DNA from: Candidatus Berkelbacteria bacterium
GTDB taxonomy: Bacteria > Patescibacteriota > UBA1384 > 2-12-FULL-50-11
Length of the DNA stretch: 41,038 bases
Reading direction: 5' to 3'
NCBI GenBank assembly: GCA_016213365.1
Contig: JACRAP010000005.1
Coordinates: 1-41,038 of the forward strand
This document shows, in pieces, positions 18,881-27,616 of this stretch. The notes below the pieces were generated by a model that saw only the letters and a list, made by a program, of their open reading frames with translations, did not search any database and was not told where the DNA came from. Position 1 is the first letter of the stretch, and the number at the start of each line of letters is the position of its first letter. Made by a program: the position numbers and the translations under genes.

Positions 18881-19663
18881 ATGGAGAAAATAATAGTGGG
18901 TAACTGGAAAATGTACCCTACGCTTAGCGACGCAATAATTTTAGCAAGCGGCATCAAAAAACATCTCGAAGAGCTTCAGGGCGTGCAAGTTGTAATCGCC
19001 CCGCCAACGCCGTGGTTAGTGCCGGTTAAGGAAACGTTACATCGAAGCGGAAAACATCTTCATCTATCTAGCCAAAACGCGTGGAGCGAGGATCAGGGCG
19101 CTTTCACCGGCGAAACATCGGCGTATTTACTTAAAGATATCGTAAAATTTGCGATTATCGGCCACAGCGAGCGGCGCAGTATCAATAAAGAAGATAACGT
19201 CTTAATCTCTAAAAAAATTAAAGCTTGCCTGCGCTGGCAGATTAGGCCGATAGTTTGCGTAGGTGAACTGAAAAAAGCCCAAAACAGCGACGGCACGCTT
19301 GATCAGTACGAGTGGAGCCGGTTATCGAACCAAGTAATGGACGCGCTAGAAGGCGTTAATAAAGATTTACTTGAGCAAATAATTATCGCCTACGAGCCGG
19401 TTTGGGCAATTGGCACCAGTAACGCGGCAACGGGAGAGTACGCTTACAAAATTATCGAGCGACTGCGCGAGCGTATTGCCAAAAAATACACCGGCATGGT
19501 CGCATCGAGCATTAACTTCTTGTACGGCGGTAGTGTAAACGCACAAAACTCGAGCGAATTCTTGCGTTACCCGCAAATTAACGGCCTTCTCGTTGGCAAC
19601 GCTTCCGTTAATATAAAGGAATTCATCGAAATTTGCCGTCAGGCCAGCTTGCTAAGAGTCTAA
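18881..19663 (+). CDS. tpiA: Triosephosphate isomerase
   Basis: 'VGNWKMYPT', 'FAIIGHSERRS', 'IAYEPVWAIGTS', 'INFLYGGSVNAQN'. Confidence 0.96.
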   Translation: MEKIIVGNWKMYPTLSDAIILASGIKKHLEELQGVQVVIAPPTPWLVPVKETLHRSGKHLHLSSQNAWSEDQGAFTGETSAYLLKDIVKFAIIGHSERRSINKEDNVLISKKIKACLRWQIRPIVCVGELKKAQNSDGTLDQYEWSRLSNQVMDALEGVNKDLLEQIIIAYEPVWAIGTSNAATGEYAYKIIERLRERIAKKYTGMVASSINFLYGGSVNAQNSSEFLRYPQINGLLVGNASVNIKEFIEICRQASLLRV

Positions 19664-19664
19664 A

Positions 19665-20639
19665 ATGACAAATATTACCGTTGTCGGAAATGTTTTAGCC
19701 GATATTATATTTTCTTTACCCAAGCATTATTTAGGCAGAAAACTTAGCGAAGAGGCGATCAACTTGCCGTTTGGCTCGAAGGTTGAAGCGAGTGAGTATC
19801 AATTACTTAGCGGCGGCACTGGCGGAAATATGGCGGTCGGCCTAAAACGCTCGGGGTTAAACACGCTACTAATAAGCGGTATATCTAGCGATGCCCTCGG
19901 AGCGCTATTAAAAAGTAAATTAACCGAGGAAAAACTAGATTTAGATATCGTTGAATACAGCGAACCGACAGGGATTTCGGTAATTTTGCGTGTTGGGGCC
20001 GAGCGGACAATTCTTAGCGCCCACTCGCGAAACTACGATTACCTAAACTCCGAAATTCCGGAAAAAGGTTGGATTCACGCCTGCCCAATACCTGATAGCC
20101 AAAGCAAATTTTACGCAAAATTAACGCAACACTTTATTAAAACCGGCCAGCGCTATTCTTGTAACCCTAGTATGGAGGTAATTGAATTGCGAAGCCACGA
20201 CTTTATGGTGTTCTTGCGCAGTTGCACGATTATTTTCCTAAATATGGAAGAAGCGCTTCGATTAACACGCTTACCGATTCATAGTCGCGGCGAAGATGTT
20301 ATTAAGGCGATTCACCGAATGGGGGTAAAAATTGCGTGTATAACAGATGGTGAACGCGGTGCTTACACCGGCATTAGTGGCGAAGTGTTGTTTGCCCCAG
20401 CGCTAAGTGATAAGTTAAGCCGCGTAGACGCAACCGGCGCCGGTGACGCCTTCGCAAGTGGCTTTCTAGCGGCTTATTTAAGCGATTCGATAGAAGCGTC
20501 CAGCCAACTCTCAACCTCACTCCGTTGGGCGATTGCTAACAGCGCAAGCGTGGTTTCGCAACTCGGGGCGCAAGCTGGACTTTTAACGAAGCGCGAACTT
20601 GAGCAAAAGGCGATATCAGTTAAACTTAAAGAAGTATGA
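19665..20639 (+). CDS. PfkB-family carbohydrate/nucleoside kinase
   Basis: 'LSGGTGGNMAVGLKRSGLNTLLISGISSDALG', 'SRVDATGAGDAFASGFLAAYL'. Confidence 0.92.
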   Translation: MTNITVVGNVLADIIFSLPKHYLGRKLSEEAINLPFGSKVEASEYQLLSGGTGGNMAVGLKRSGLNTLLISGISSDALGALLKSKLTEEKLDLDIVEYSEPTGISVILRVGAERTILSAHSRNYDYLNSEIPEKGWIHACPIPDSQSKFYAKLTQHFIKTGQRYSCNPSMEVIELRSHDFMVFLRSCTIIFLNMEEALRLTRLPIHSRGEDVIKAIHRMGVKIACITDGERGAYTGISGEVLFAPALSDKLSRVDATGAGDAFASGFLAAYLSDSIEASSQLSTSLRWAIANSASVVSQLGAQAGLLTKRELEQKAISVKLKEV

Positions 20640-21598
20640 GAAAAAATATCGTATTAATCGGGGCGACGCCTTTACAGTTCTTTTTAGCCCAAGAACTGGA
20701 AAAAACGCTTGCCACCGATGTTCAATTTAACGTACTCTGGCTTATCGACGACGATAATTTTACCCTGCCAACTCAAAAATTATTTAATTTTACCAAAGCC
20801 AAATTTCTTAACGTCCGAGAAAAATTTGAAAACATTAAAATAATAAAAACCGAAGTACGCTCGATTAATTTAAAACAAAAAAGAATTAACACATTGCGCG
20901 GACCGCTTGGTTTTGAGTATTTAGTAATCGATCAGTATCAACATATCAACAAAAATAGCTTAAAAGAGATCGAACAACAGATTAATCGAATTGTTTTGGC
21001 GGTTAAAGCATCGGTAAAACTTAAGCAACCAAAAACAGTGTTAATTAATTGTAGCGATAACAGCTTAGCGATGGCGCAACTGGCGTTGCAGATTTCTTCA
21101 CACATTCGTAGCGGTGCCGCTGAAGTAATGCGATTTATAAAAATTTCCACCCAAGCAACCGAGCCGCTACGTAAATTTTTGGTTAGAAACCATGTTTTGC
21201 TCGATTCTGAAGCCGATTTGCCCGGTATTACCATAAAACTACCAAAAGCAATGGTTGCTTTAAAAGAAGTTAAGGGACTTATGTTAGACGAAGCGGGGTA
21301 TGCCGTAATCGACGGATTTTTTAGGCCAAAAGAAATTAACGGCGTATTTATTTTAAACGGTCGCAAACGCACGCTCTTAAATTCGTGGCGATCGCAACGT
21401 AGTTTAGCAAGGTTGGTTTATAGAAATTTAATTAAAACGATCGAAGGCGAGCGCTTAAATTATATTCAATTCGTACCGATTACAATTTTAAGCGGCGTTA
21501 ACGATAGTATCGCTGTAATTGAGAACGATTTACACGGGACCTGGAAAGTTCGCGGCGCCAAATTGCTCGAAAATAAGCTAATCAAGAAATTACTTTAA
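20636..21598 (+). CDS. Degenerate NDH-2/pyridine nucleotide-disulfide oxidoreductase-like protein
   Basis: Rossmann-like 'KNIVLIGATPLQFFLAQELEK' N-terminus and 'GLMLDEAGYAVIDGFFRPKEINGVFILNGR' matching the layout of the canonical 'VDE..RT...VFAIGD' region but without the GD motif. Confidence 0.5.
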   Translation: MRKNIVLIGATPLQFFLAQELEKTLATDVQFNVLWLIDDDNFTLPTQKLFNFTKAKFLNVREKFENIKIIKTEVRSINLKQKRINTLRGPLGFEYLVIDQYQHINKNSLKEIEQQINRIVLAVKASVKLKQPKTVLINCSDNSLAMAQLALQISSHIRSGAAEVMRFIKISTQATEPLRKFLVRNHVLLDSEADLPGITIKLPKAMVALKEVKGLMLDEAGYAVIDGFFRPKEINGVFILNGRKRTLLNSWRSQRSLARLVYRNLIKTIEGERLNYIQFVPITILSGVNDSIAVIENDLHGTWKVRGAKLLENKLIKKLL

Positions 21599-22558
21599 TT
21601 AACCAAGTGTTTTACTGCGACTTTTTATCGCAAAATAGATCCCAAGAATTAGTGAGACAGCGCCCAAGCTTAAGGTAATAATACTTAAGTTACCTAAAAT
21701 TGTTTTCATAACTTCGATTATTGAGGCGCTAATATCAACCAACAGGGCGGCAAACAGTTCTTGTTGTGTTTTAAACCCGTCTACAAGACTATTTCGTAGC
21801 CACTCCCAGCCAATTAACCCGAAGCCAATTTCCAATAGTCCTGCGATAATAAAGATAATTGATAGCGACATAAAAGCGTGGGCGCGAAAGAAAACGAAGT
21901 ATAAAGCGATAAACAGAAACGTAGCCACCCATATAATTAGAATTGCTTTGTTGGCGGCCTTCACACTCTCTTTAATTTTTAGTTCAAGCGGACTTGGTGT
22001 ATCGCCGGTTTTAAAGGTGTCGGGCAATTCTTTAATTTGGTTCTCGATCTGGGCTTTAAATAACGGTTTTACGGTATTGCTGTCGCTTGCGCTTGATGAA
22101 ATTTTACATTCAGGTAGTCCTTTAGTTGCGTCCCAAGCAGTTAATTGTTTATTTGTACAAACATCTAGCGAATCATATCTTACCAATGCCTTGTCGGTTG
22201 CGGTGGTTACTAATTTTTCTTTGATTTGAGTTAGGTTGTAGCTAAAGCCAACAAATTGATCGTCGCTTTTGAACCAGTTAATATAAGCCGTCAGCCATTT
22301 GTCGGTAAAGTCGTAAAAAGTATTAGCGTCAATTGTGCTTTTTATAATATCTTCGAGATCTTGATTATTAAACGGTAAGTTCTCGATATTTTCTTTAGGT
22401 AAGAAGGTTTCGGTGTGCGAACTTAAGCGCTCGTAAGTTTTAGCTTCGCGTAATTGTTCAGTTAAAAATTCTGGCTGTTGGAGTTGATTTAGGGTATAGC
22501 CAAGTGATGAAAAGAATACCAACCAAATTAACACAAAGTTAAAGAAACTTTTGATCAT
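21599..22558 (-). CDS. Hypothetical membrane protein (N-terminal anchor plus three or more C-terminal TM segments)
   Basis: Hydrophobic N-terminus, long extracytoplasmic-looking domain, C-terminal TM cluster. Confidence 0.75.
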   Translation of the reverse strand: MIKSFFNFVLIWLVFFSSLGYTLNQLQQPEFLTEQLREAKTYERLSSHTETFLPKENIENLPFNNQDLEDIIKSTIDANTFYDFTDKWLTAYINWFKSDDQFVGFSYNLTQIKEKLVTTATDKALVRYDSLDVCTNKQLTAWDATKGLPECKISSSASDSNTVKPLFKAQIENQIKELPDTFKTGDTPSPLELKIKESVKAANKAILIIWVATFLFIALYFVFFRAHAFMSLSIIFIIAGLLEIGFGLIGWEWLRNSLVDGFKTQQELFAALLVDISASIIEVMKTILGNLSIITLSLGAVSLILGIYFAIKSRSKTLG

Positions 22559-22601
22559 AAGTCCATTGTAGCATTTCGTAATGTTCGTTTATGATAGATA
22601 A

Positions 22602-23705
22602 ATGAGATCACTAGAAGACGCAAACGTATCGGGCAAACGTGTGTTGCTTAGACTCGATTTAGACACACCGCTTTATCAAGGAAAAGTAATAGACACCTTT
22701 AGGATAAAATCAGCGTTACCGACAATTCATTTTTTATTAAATCGTAGGGCAAAAGTTGTAATTTGCGGGCACCTAGGTCGGCCAAACGGTAAGGTCGTAA
22801 AAGAGCTGTCGTTAAAGCCAGTGATTCAGGAGTTATCAGACTTGCTTAATCAAAGGATAATCTTTGCAAGCGACTTATTTAGCGAGAGTACAAAAACAGC
22901 CGTTGAAGAATTAAGCGACGGCCAAATACTTGCGCTTGAAAATTTACGTTTTGACGCCGCTGAGGAAGCTAACTCTCGAACTTTTGCAAAAAAATTAGCC
23001 CATTATGGCGAAGTATTTGTTAACGAAAGTTTTGCTACTTGCCACCGTGAGGCATCATCGCTAATTGCGATAACAGAGTTCTTGCCGAGCTTTGCCGGGT
23101 TACTTCTAGAGCGAGAAGTTGGGGTTTTAACAGAATTATTATCTCGTCCAGCCAGACCGTTTGTGGTGATTATGGGCGGCGCTAAAATAGCCGATAAGCT
23201 ACCAACAATAAGCTCGCTAGCAAATCATGCCGATAAAATTTTAATCGGTGGCGGAATCGCCAATACATTTCTAGCCGCAACTGGTATTGATGTAAAAAAA
23301 TCTTTAGTCCAAGAAGATCAGTTCGGTAATGCCGCTAACATTTTCAAACGCTATAAAGACAAGATAATCTTACCAACTGATTATATTTGGCACGAAGACA
23401 AGATTTTAGATATCGGAGCCGAAACAGTAGGAAGATTTGAAAAGGAAATTAGGGGCGCTAAAACAATTTTTTGGAACGGACCGGTTGGTTACAGCGAAGA
23501 CGAGCAGTTCGCAATTGGTTCAGTAAAGATTGCGCAAGTAATTGCTGATACCGACGCAACAACGATTATCGGTGGGGGCAATACTATCGAGATTATTGCA
23601 AAACACGATTTGATTAGGGAGATGTCGTTTGTTTCAACGGGCGGCGGCGCGGCCTTAGAATTGTTAGCAGGCAAACAATTACCGGCAGTTAAGGTACTTG
23701 ATTAA
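22602..23705 (+). CDS. pgk: Phosphoglycerate kinase
   Basis: 'VVICGHLGRPNGK', 'ILALENLRF', 'IMGGAKIADKLPTI', 'FWNGPVGYSEDEQF', 'STGGGAALELLAGKQLPAV'. Confidence 0.95.
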   Translation: MRSLEDANVSGKRVLLRLDLDTPLYQGKVIDTFRIKSALPTIHFLLNRRAKVVICGHLGRPNGKVVKELSLKPVIQELSDLLNQRIIFASDLFSESTKTAVEELSDGQILALENLRFDAAEEANSRTFAKKLAHYGEVFVNESFATCHREASSLIAITEFLPSFAGLLLEREVGVLTELLSRPARPFVVIMGGAKIADKLPTISSLANHADKILIGGGIANTFLAATGIDVKKSLVQEDQFGNAANIFKRYKDKIILPTDYIWHEDKILDIGAETVGRFEKEIRGAKTIFWNGPVGYSEDEQFAIGSVKIAQVIADTDATTIIGGGNTIEIIAKHDLIREMSFVSTGGGAALELLAGKQLPAVKVLD

Positions 23706-23706
23706 T

Positions 23707-25125
23707 TTAAGCCGGACTAGCCATCGGCATTAGTGTAAGAGTGGTTCCTTCGGCCTCGCCTGAAATTGTTTTTTCTGATGCCTCAAAACCGTTCTTTGCC
23801 GCAATAATGGTGTGAACCCCCGGCGGTACAAGGGCGATAAACTTACCGTCGTTATCGGTAATTGTAGAGTGAACAAAGCTCTCGCGCTTCTTGGAGGTAA
23901 TTTGAATTACCGCGTTTGGTAGCATAATTCCGTCAACCGATTGAACGCGTCCGTATTTTGTACTTGGTGTGGCACTAAATAATCTTAATATCCATAAAAT
24001 TGTGTAAAGTGAGGTTAATAATATCGGTTGGTAGCCAAGTGCGGCGATTAACCAAATTAAACTAATAATACTACCAAAAATTAATACTACCAACTGAAAC
24101 ACTTTTAACACAGTTACAAACTTTAAATAACTGGCAACTTTATGGAGGTTGTTAGCTCGGGCTTTTTCTTTTGCGACTAAATAAATATCAAACGATACTG
24201 GATCTTTTGCTTGCCCATTAAATTTTAGTAAATGGCTTCTAAACGGTTCATAAAGCGGATTTGAAATCTGGATATAGTAGTTACCGCTTTGCGGCGCTAA
24301 AAAGCCAAATCTGCCGGTTGAGTCGGTTAAAATACGCTTAATCATCTTACCGGTTTTATGATCGAATAAGCTCACAAAGACACCTGGAATTGGTACTTTT
24401 GTTATAGAGTCGCGAACGACGCCCCATTTTCTAGGAGCGCGAAGCGAAGGGAAGAGGCGGTAAATTAGCGCCTGGAATATCGGCAACCCGCTCATTAACG
24501 CAAACAAGATACTATTTGTAAACGGCGTTAAGATAAGTAAAGATGGAATAATTGTAAAAAACCCGATACCAATCTTAAAATTATCAGGAATTAACTCGTT
24601 TAATCGATCGATCGGATTTTGGGGCGGTGGTGTAGGGGGTGTTGGTGTCGGTGGCACTACCGGTTCTTCAGGTTCTTCGGGACCTGGCTCCTCCGGCACT
24701 TCAGTTGGAGCGATAAAAATAATTTCAGGTTGGTCGGTTAATGTTATCGAATCAGAAACAACCTTAATTTTACTTACGCCAATTAAGTTTGAGGATATAC
24801 GACAAATAATAACACCGCTTGCGTTTGTTATTGCTGAACTTGGTGAAACGGATGTATCGGCAATGTTACAATCAATATTATCAGTTATTCGGTCGGAACT
24901 AACGGTAACTAATTTACTTGGGATAACTTGCCCGGTTTGATCACGCAAGGTAATCGTAATAGTTGAATATTGCGAAGTTGTAACTGTTGTCGGGGATACT
25001 GATACGGTAGAGCGATCTGGATCGACTGGGGAAACAACTTCACCGTAAACGTTTACTGGTTGGGCGTAGGAAATAGAAGCGCTTAAAAGATAGATTAAAG
25101 AAAAAACTGCACCGACAAATTTCAT
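23707..25125 (-). CDS. Surface protein with invasin/Ig-like domain, TM segments and two carboxypeptidase-regulatory-like domains
   Basis: Signal peptide; 'SVSPTTVTTSQYSTITITLRDQTGQVIPSKLVTVSSD'; 'GVVRDSITKVPIPGVFVSLFDHKTGKMIKRILTDSTGRFGFLAPQSGNYYIQIS' and 'IQITSKKRESFVHSTITDNDGKFIALVPPGVHTIIAAKNGF'. Confidence 0.8.
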   Translation of the reverse strand: MKFVGAVFSLIYLLSASISYAQPVNVYGEVVSPVDPDRSTVSVSPTTVTTSQYSTITITLRDQTGQVIPSKLVTVSSDRITDNIDCNIADTSVSPSSAITNASGVIICRISSNLIGVSKIKVVSDSITLTDQPEIIFIAPTEVPEEPGPEEPEEPVVPPTPTPPTPPPQNPIDRLNELIPDNFKIGIGFFTIIPSLLILTPFTNSILFALMSGLPIFQALIYRLFPSLRAPRKWGVVRDSITKVPIPGVFVSLFDHKTGKMIKRILTDSTGRFGFLAPQSGNYYIQISNPLYEPFRSHLLKFNGQAKDPVSFDIYLVAKEKARANNLHKVASYLKFVTVLKVFQLVVLIFGSIISLIWLIAALGYQPILLTSLYTILWILRLFSATPSTKYGRVQSVDGIMLPNAVIQITSKKRESFVHSTITDNDGKFIALVPPGVHTIIAAKNGFEASEKTISGEAEGTTLTLMPMASPA

Positions 25126-26471
25126 TAAGCGCTCTTGGCGCTCGAATCGGTTGGGGGAGGGGATTTCTTAGTTTTGGGCGTTTCGGCAGCGGGAATCTTT
25201 GGTTTCTCCGGAGCGTTAACTTCTAATGTTACGCTTGGTTCTGTTGGCTGTGGTGCTGTTGCTGGAGTAGCTTGAGGAGCTGTTTCGGTTGTAGCCGGTG
25301 TAGGAGTTACAACTGGTGCTGGAGTTACTACGGGCGATGGCGTTACAGCCGGTGTAGGATTTTCGACTGGTGTTGCCGTTGGAGCGGGTGTAGTCGGTGT
25401 TATTGCCGGTGTGGGTGCTGTCGCTGCGATAGTGGGCGGAACAGTTGCTTGTTGGACGTTTGGCGCAGGAGACGAAGGAGTTGGGACTGATGGGGTAGGG
25501 TTATTGGTATCGCCTAAAATATCTTCGTCTTTACCGCCTCTAATTTTTCTTATAATCAGAATAATTATTATCAGGACTAGTGCAGCAAGTGCTGCAATCA
25601 ACCAAATTGGCAAAATTAGTACTTTAACGGTTGAGTCAACGAGTGTGTTGTTTTTACCGTAAGTTAAACTTGCAGTTAAGTTATAGTAACCAAAATGTTT
25701 CCAATCGTTTTCCCATTTATCCGTGAATTTTCGCTCTGCTTTTGGTAATGCCTTACCGAAAGTTGTGTTGAGTTCGATATTTTTTATTTCCTTACCTTGC
25801 CAGTTAGTAACCTTAACCGATCCCTTTGGCGTTAGATGAACATTTCCGTTATTTTTTACAACTACATTAAAGTTTATCGGTCCAGAGGTGGTAAATTTAG
25901 TTGCGCTAAACTCTTTAATCTCAAGCTGTTCGGTAATTGCGCCGTCAACTGTTAAAAATACTAACGAAGAAATTAATCCAACTGCACCAACTTGGGTACT
26001 ACTACCGGTTGTACTAACTGGTTTGCTGGTTGAAAACATTACACCGGCGTAATGTCCGCCTGGCTCGGCGTTACTTGGGATAGTAATTGTATACTCTACT
26101 TGTCTTGATTGATTGGGTTGTAGGGTAATGGATTCCTCAATAAAAGTTACCCATTTTGATAACTGATAACTACTTTTGGTTTGTCCTTCGTCGTCGTTAT
26201 AAAAAAGTGGGGTACCGTTTTGATCATCGGTATAAAAATCTTTACTTAGTAGATAGAGCGTTACCGCTTTGTCGAGTGGGTTCTTGACTGTTATCTCTTT
26301 CGTAATAGACGTACCGGGTTTACCAGATATCTCAATTACCGCTGGGCTAATTTCAAGGCCGCTAGAAGTATCGGTTACAGAATCAGTGTTGGTATTTAAC
26401 TGTGCGTACGCTGGCACGCTAATAATTGTTAACAATATTGACGCAAAGAAAAATCGGATTAATTTATTCAT
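25125..26471 (-). CDS. WxLIP/DUF916-like extracellular protein with C-terminal TM and Pro/Thr/Ala-rich tail
   Basis: 'GLEISPAVIEISGKPGTSITKEITVKNPLDKAVTLYLLSKDF...PSNAEPGGHYAGVMFSTSKP' then 'ILPIWLIAALAALVLIIIILIIRKIRGG'. Start MNKLIRFFFA at 26471. Confidence 0.72.
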   Translation of the reverse strand: MNKLIRFFFASILLTIISVPAYAQLNTNTDSVTDTSSGLEISPAVIEISGKPGTSITKEITVKNPLDKAVTLYLLSKDFYTDDQNGTPLFYNDDEGQTKSSYQLSKWVTFIEESITLQPNQSRQVEYTITIPSNAEPGGHYAGVMFSTSKPVSTTGSSTQVGAVGLISSLVFLTVDGAITEQLEIKEFSATKFTTSGPINFNVVVKNNGNVHLTPKGSVKVTNWQGKEIKNIELNTTFGKALPKAERKFTDKWENDWKHFGYYNLTASLTYGKNNTLVDSTVKVLILPIWLIAALAALVLIIIILIIRKIRGGKDEDILGDTNNPTPSVPTPSSPAPNVQQATVPPTIAATAPTPAITPTTPAPTATPVENPTPAVTPSPVVTPAPVVTPTPATTETAPQATPATAPQPTEPSVTLEVNAPEKPKIPAAETPKTKKSPPPTDSSAKSA

Positions 26472-27577
26472 TAAAATATTGCTGTACATACATATGTTAA
26501 CGTATCAGTATAATCGCTTCCAGCCGGAACTAAACCTGAAATTTTTGCTTTGAGCGTACTGGTAACGGTAGCGTTTGCAACCGGACCGGTGGCGCTAGCT
26601 AGGGTTGTTGCGGTGCGCTCAAAGCCGCCCACGTTATTTCCAGTTACGTTGTAGGTTGCGGCAACAGTTGTGGCGGCACTGCCGGCGTCACCATCAGTTT
26701 TAGTACCCTGCAAGCCGTAACCGATGCTAAGCGCGCCTAAATCGCCGGCGTTATTAAACGAGTTATCGGCTGAGCCGATTAAATATCCAGCTGCGGCGCT
26801 ATAAAGTCCCGGATTTGTGCCGTTACCCTGATCTCGAACTGTTAATGCGTAGCCGCTAGTTGCGTTAGTACTTACAGTCCAAGTAATAGTGCTTGAAGCG
26901 GTGTCGATTGTATTAACTACAAACGTACCAAATGCAGTTGAAGTGTTATCGACCGTACAAGCTAAAGAAGAATCAACGCTGGCAGTTACGGTAACCTGAT
27001 CTTCGTTAACAATATTAGTTGAAATCGTTCCAGTATCACCGAAGGTTCCGCCGATTGTTACAGTGTAATCTCCGGCAGTGGTTGGGTTGGTAATAATCGA
27101 TGCTCCAGAGGCACCGCTAGTTGCGTTTGAGCCGATTTCAATCTTAACGCATCTATCGGCCGTAATTTCACCGGTTGTTGCGTCGGTCGGTGCGTCGAAA
27201 GTTATAGTCTGGCTGGCCTGTGAAACGCCCCAAACTCCGGCTGCGTTGGTAGCGGCAAGGGTTTTATCGGTAAAGGTGGCAGTCGTACAGTTATTAGAAT
27301 CGCCTACGGATAAATCGATATTGTTGACGCTAAAAGTTCCAAGCGCGTAGTTAGATTCAAAAGCCACTGTAATTGTATCGGCATCGGCTTGTACGCCAGT
27401 AGGGGTAACAAATTTAATTTCGTGATCCGCCAAAGTACTAATCTTAGATCTGCTTAATACGTCGCGAGCGCTGGTAATTGAGGCAGCGATGGAAATACCT
27501 GGGATAAATACCCAAAAAGTTATTGAAAGATATACCGCCAAAATAGTTAAATTAACAACCCCTCGAGCTAAGTGCAT
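26471..27577 (-). CDS. Secreted surface protein with a WxL-like C-terminal domain (GYALTV ... LTYVCTAIF)
   Basis: N-terminal hydrophobic segment; C-terminal region alignable by eye with the end of the 2036-aa protein. Confidence 0.7.
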   Translation of the reverse strand: MHLARGVVNLTILAVYLSITFWVFIPGISIAASITSARDVLSRSKISTLADHEIKFVTPTGVQADADTITVAFESNYALGTFSVNNIDLSVGDSNNCTTATFTDKTLAATNAAGVWGVSQASQTITFDAPTDATTGEITADRCVKIEIGSNATSGASGASIITNPTTAGDYTVTIGGTFGDTGTISTNIVNEDQVTVTASVDSSLACTVDNTSTAFGTFVVNTIDTASSTITWTVSTNATSGYALTVRDQGNGTNPGLYSAAAGYLIGSADNSFNNAGDLGALSIGYGLQGTKTDGDAGSAATTVAATYNVTGNNVGGFERTATTLASATGPVANATVTSTLKAKISGLVPAGSDYTDTLTYVCTAIF

Positions 27578-27616
27578 AAGACAAGCGTAATAAAGAATTT
27601 AGTTATTGTCAAACTG

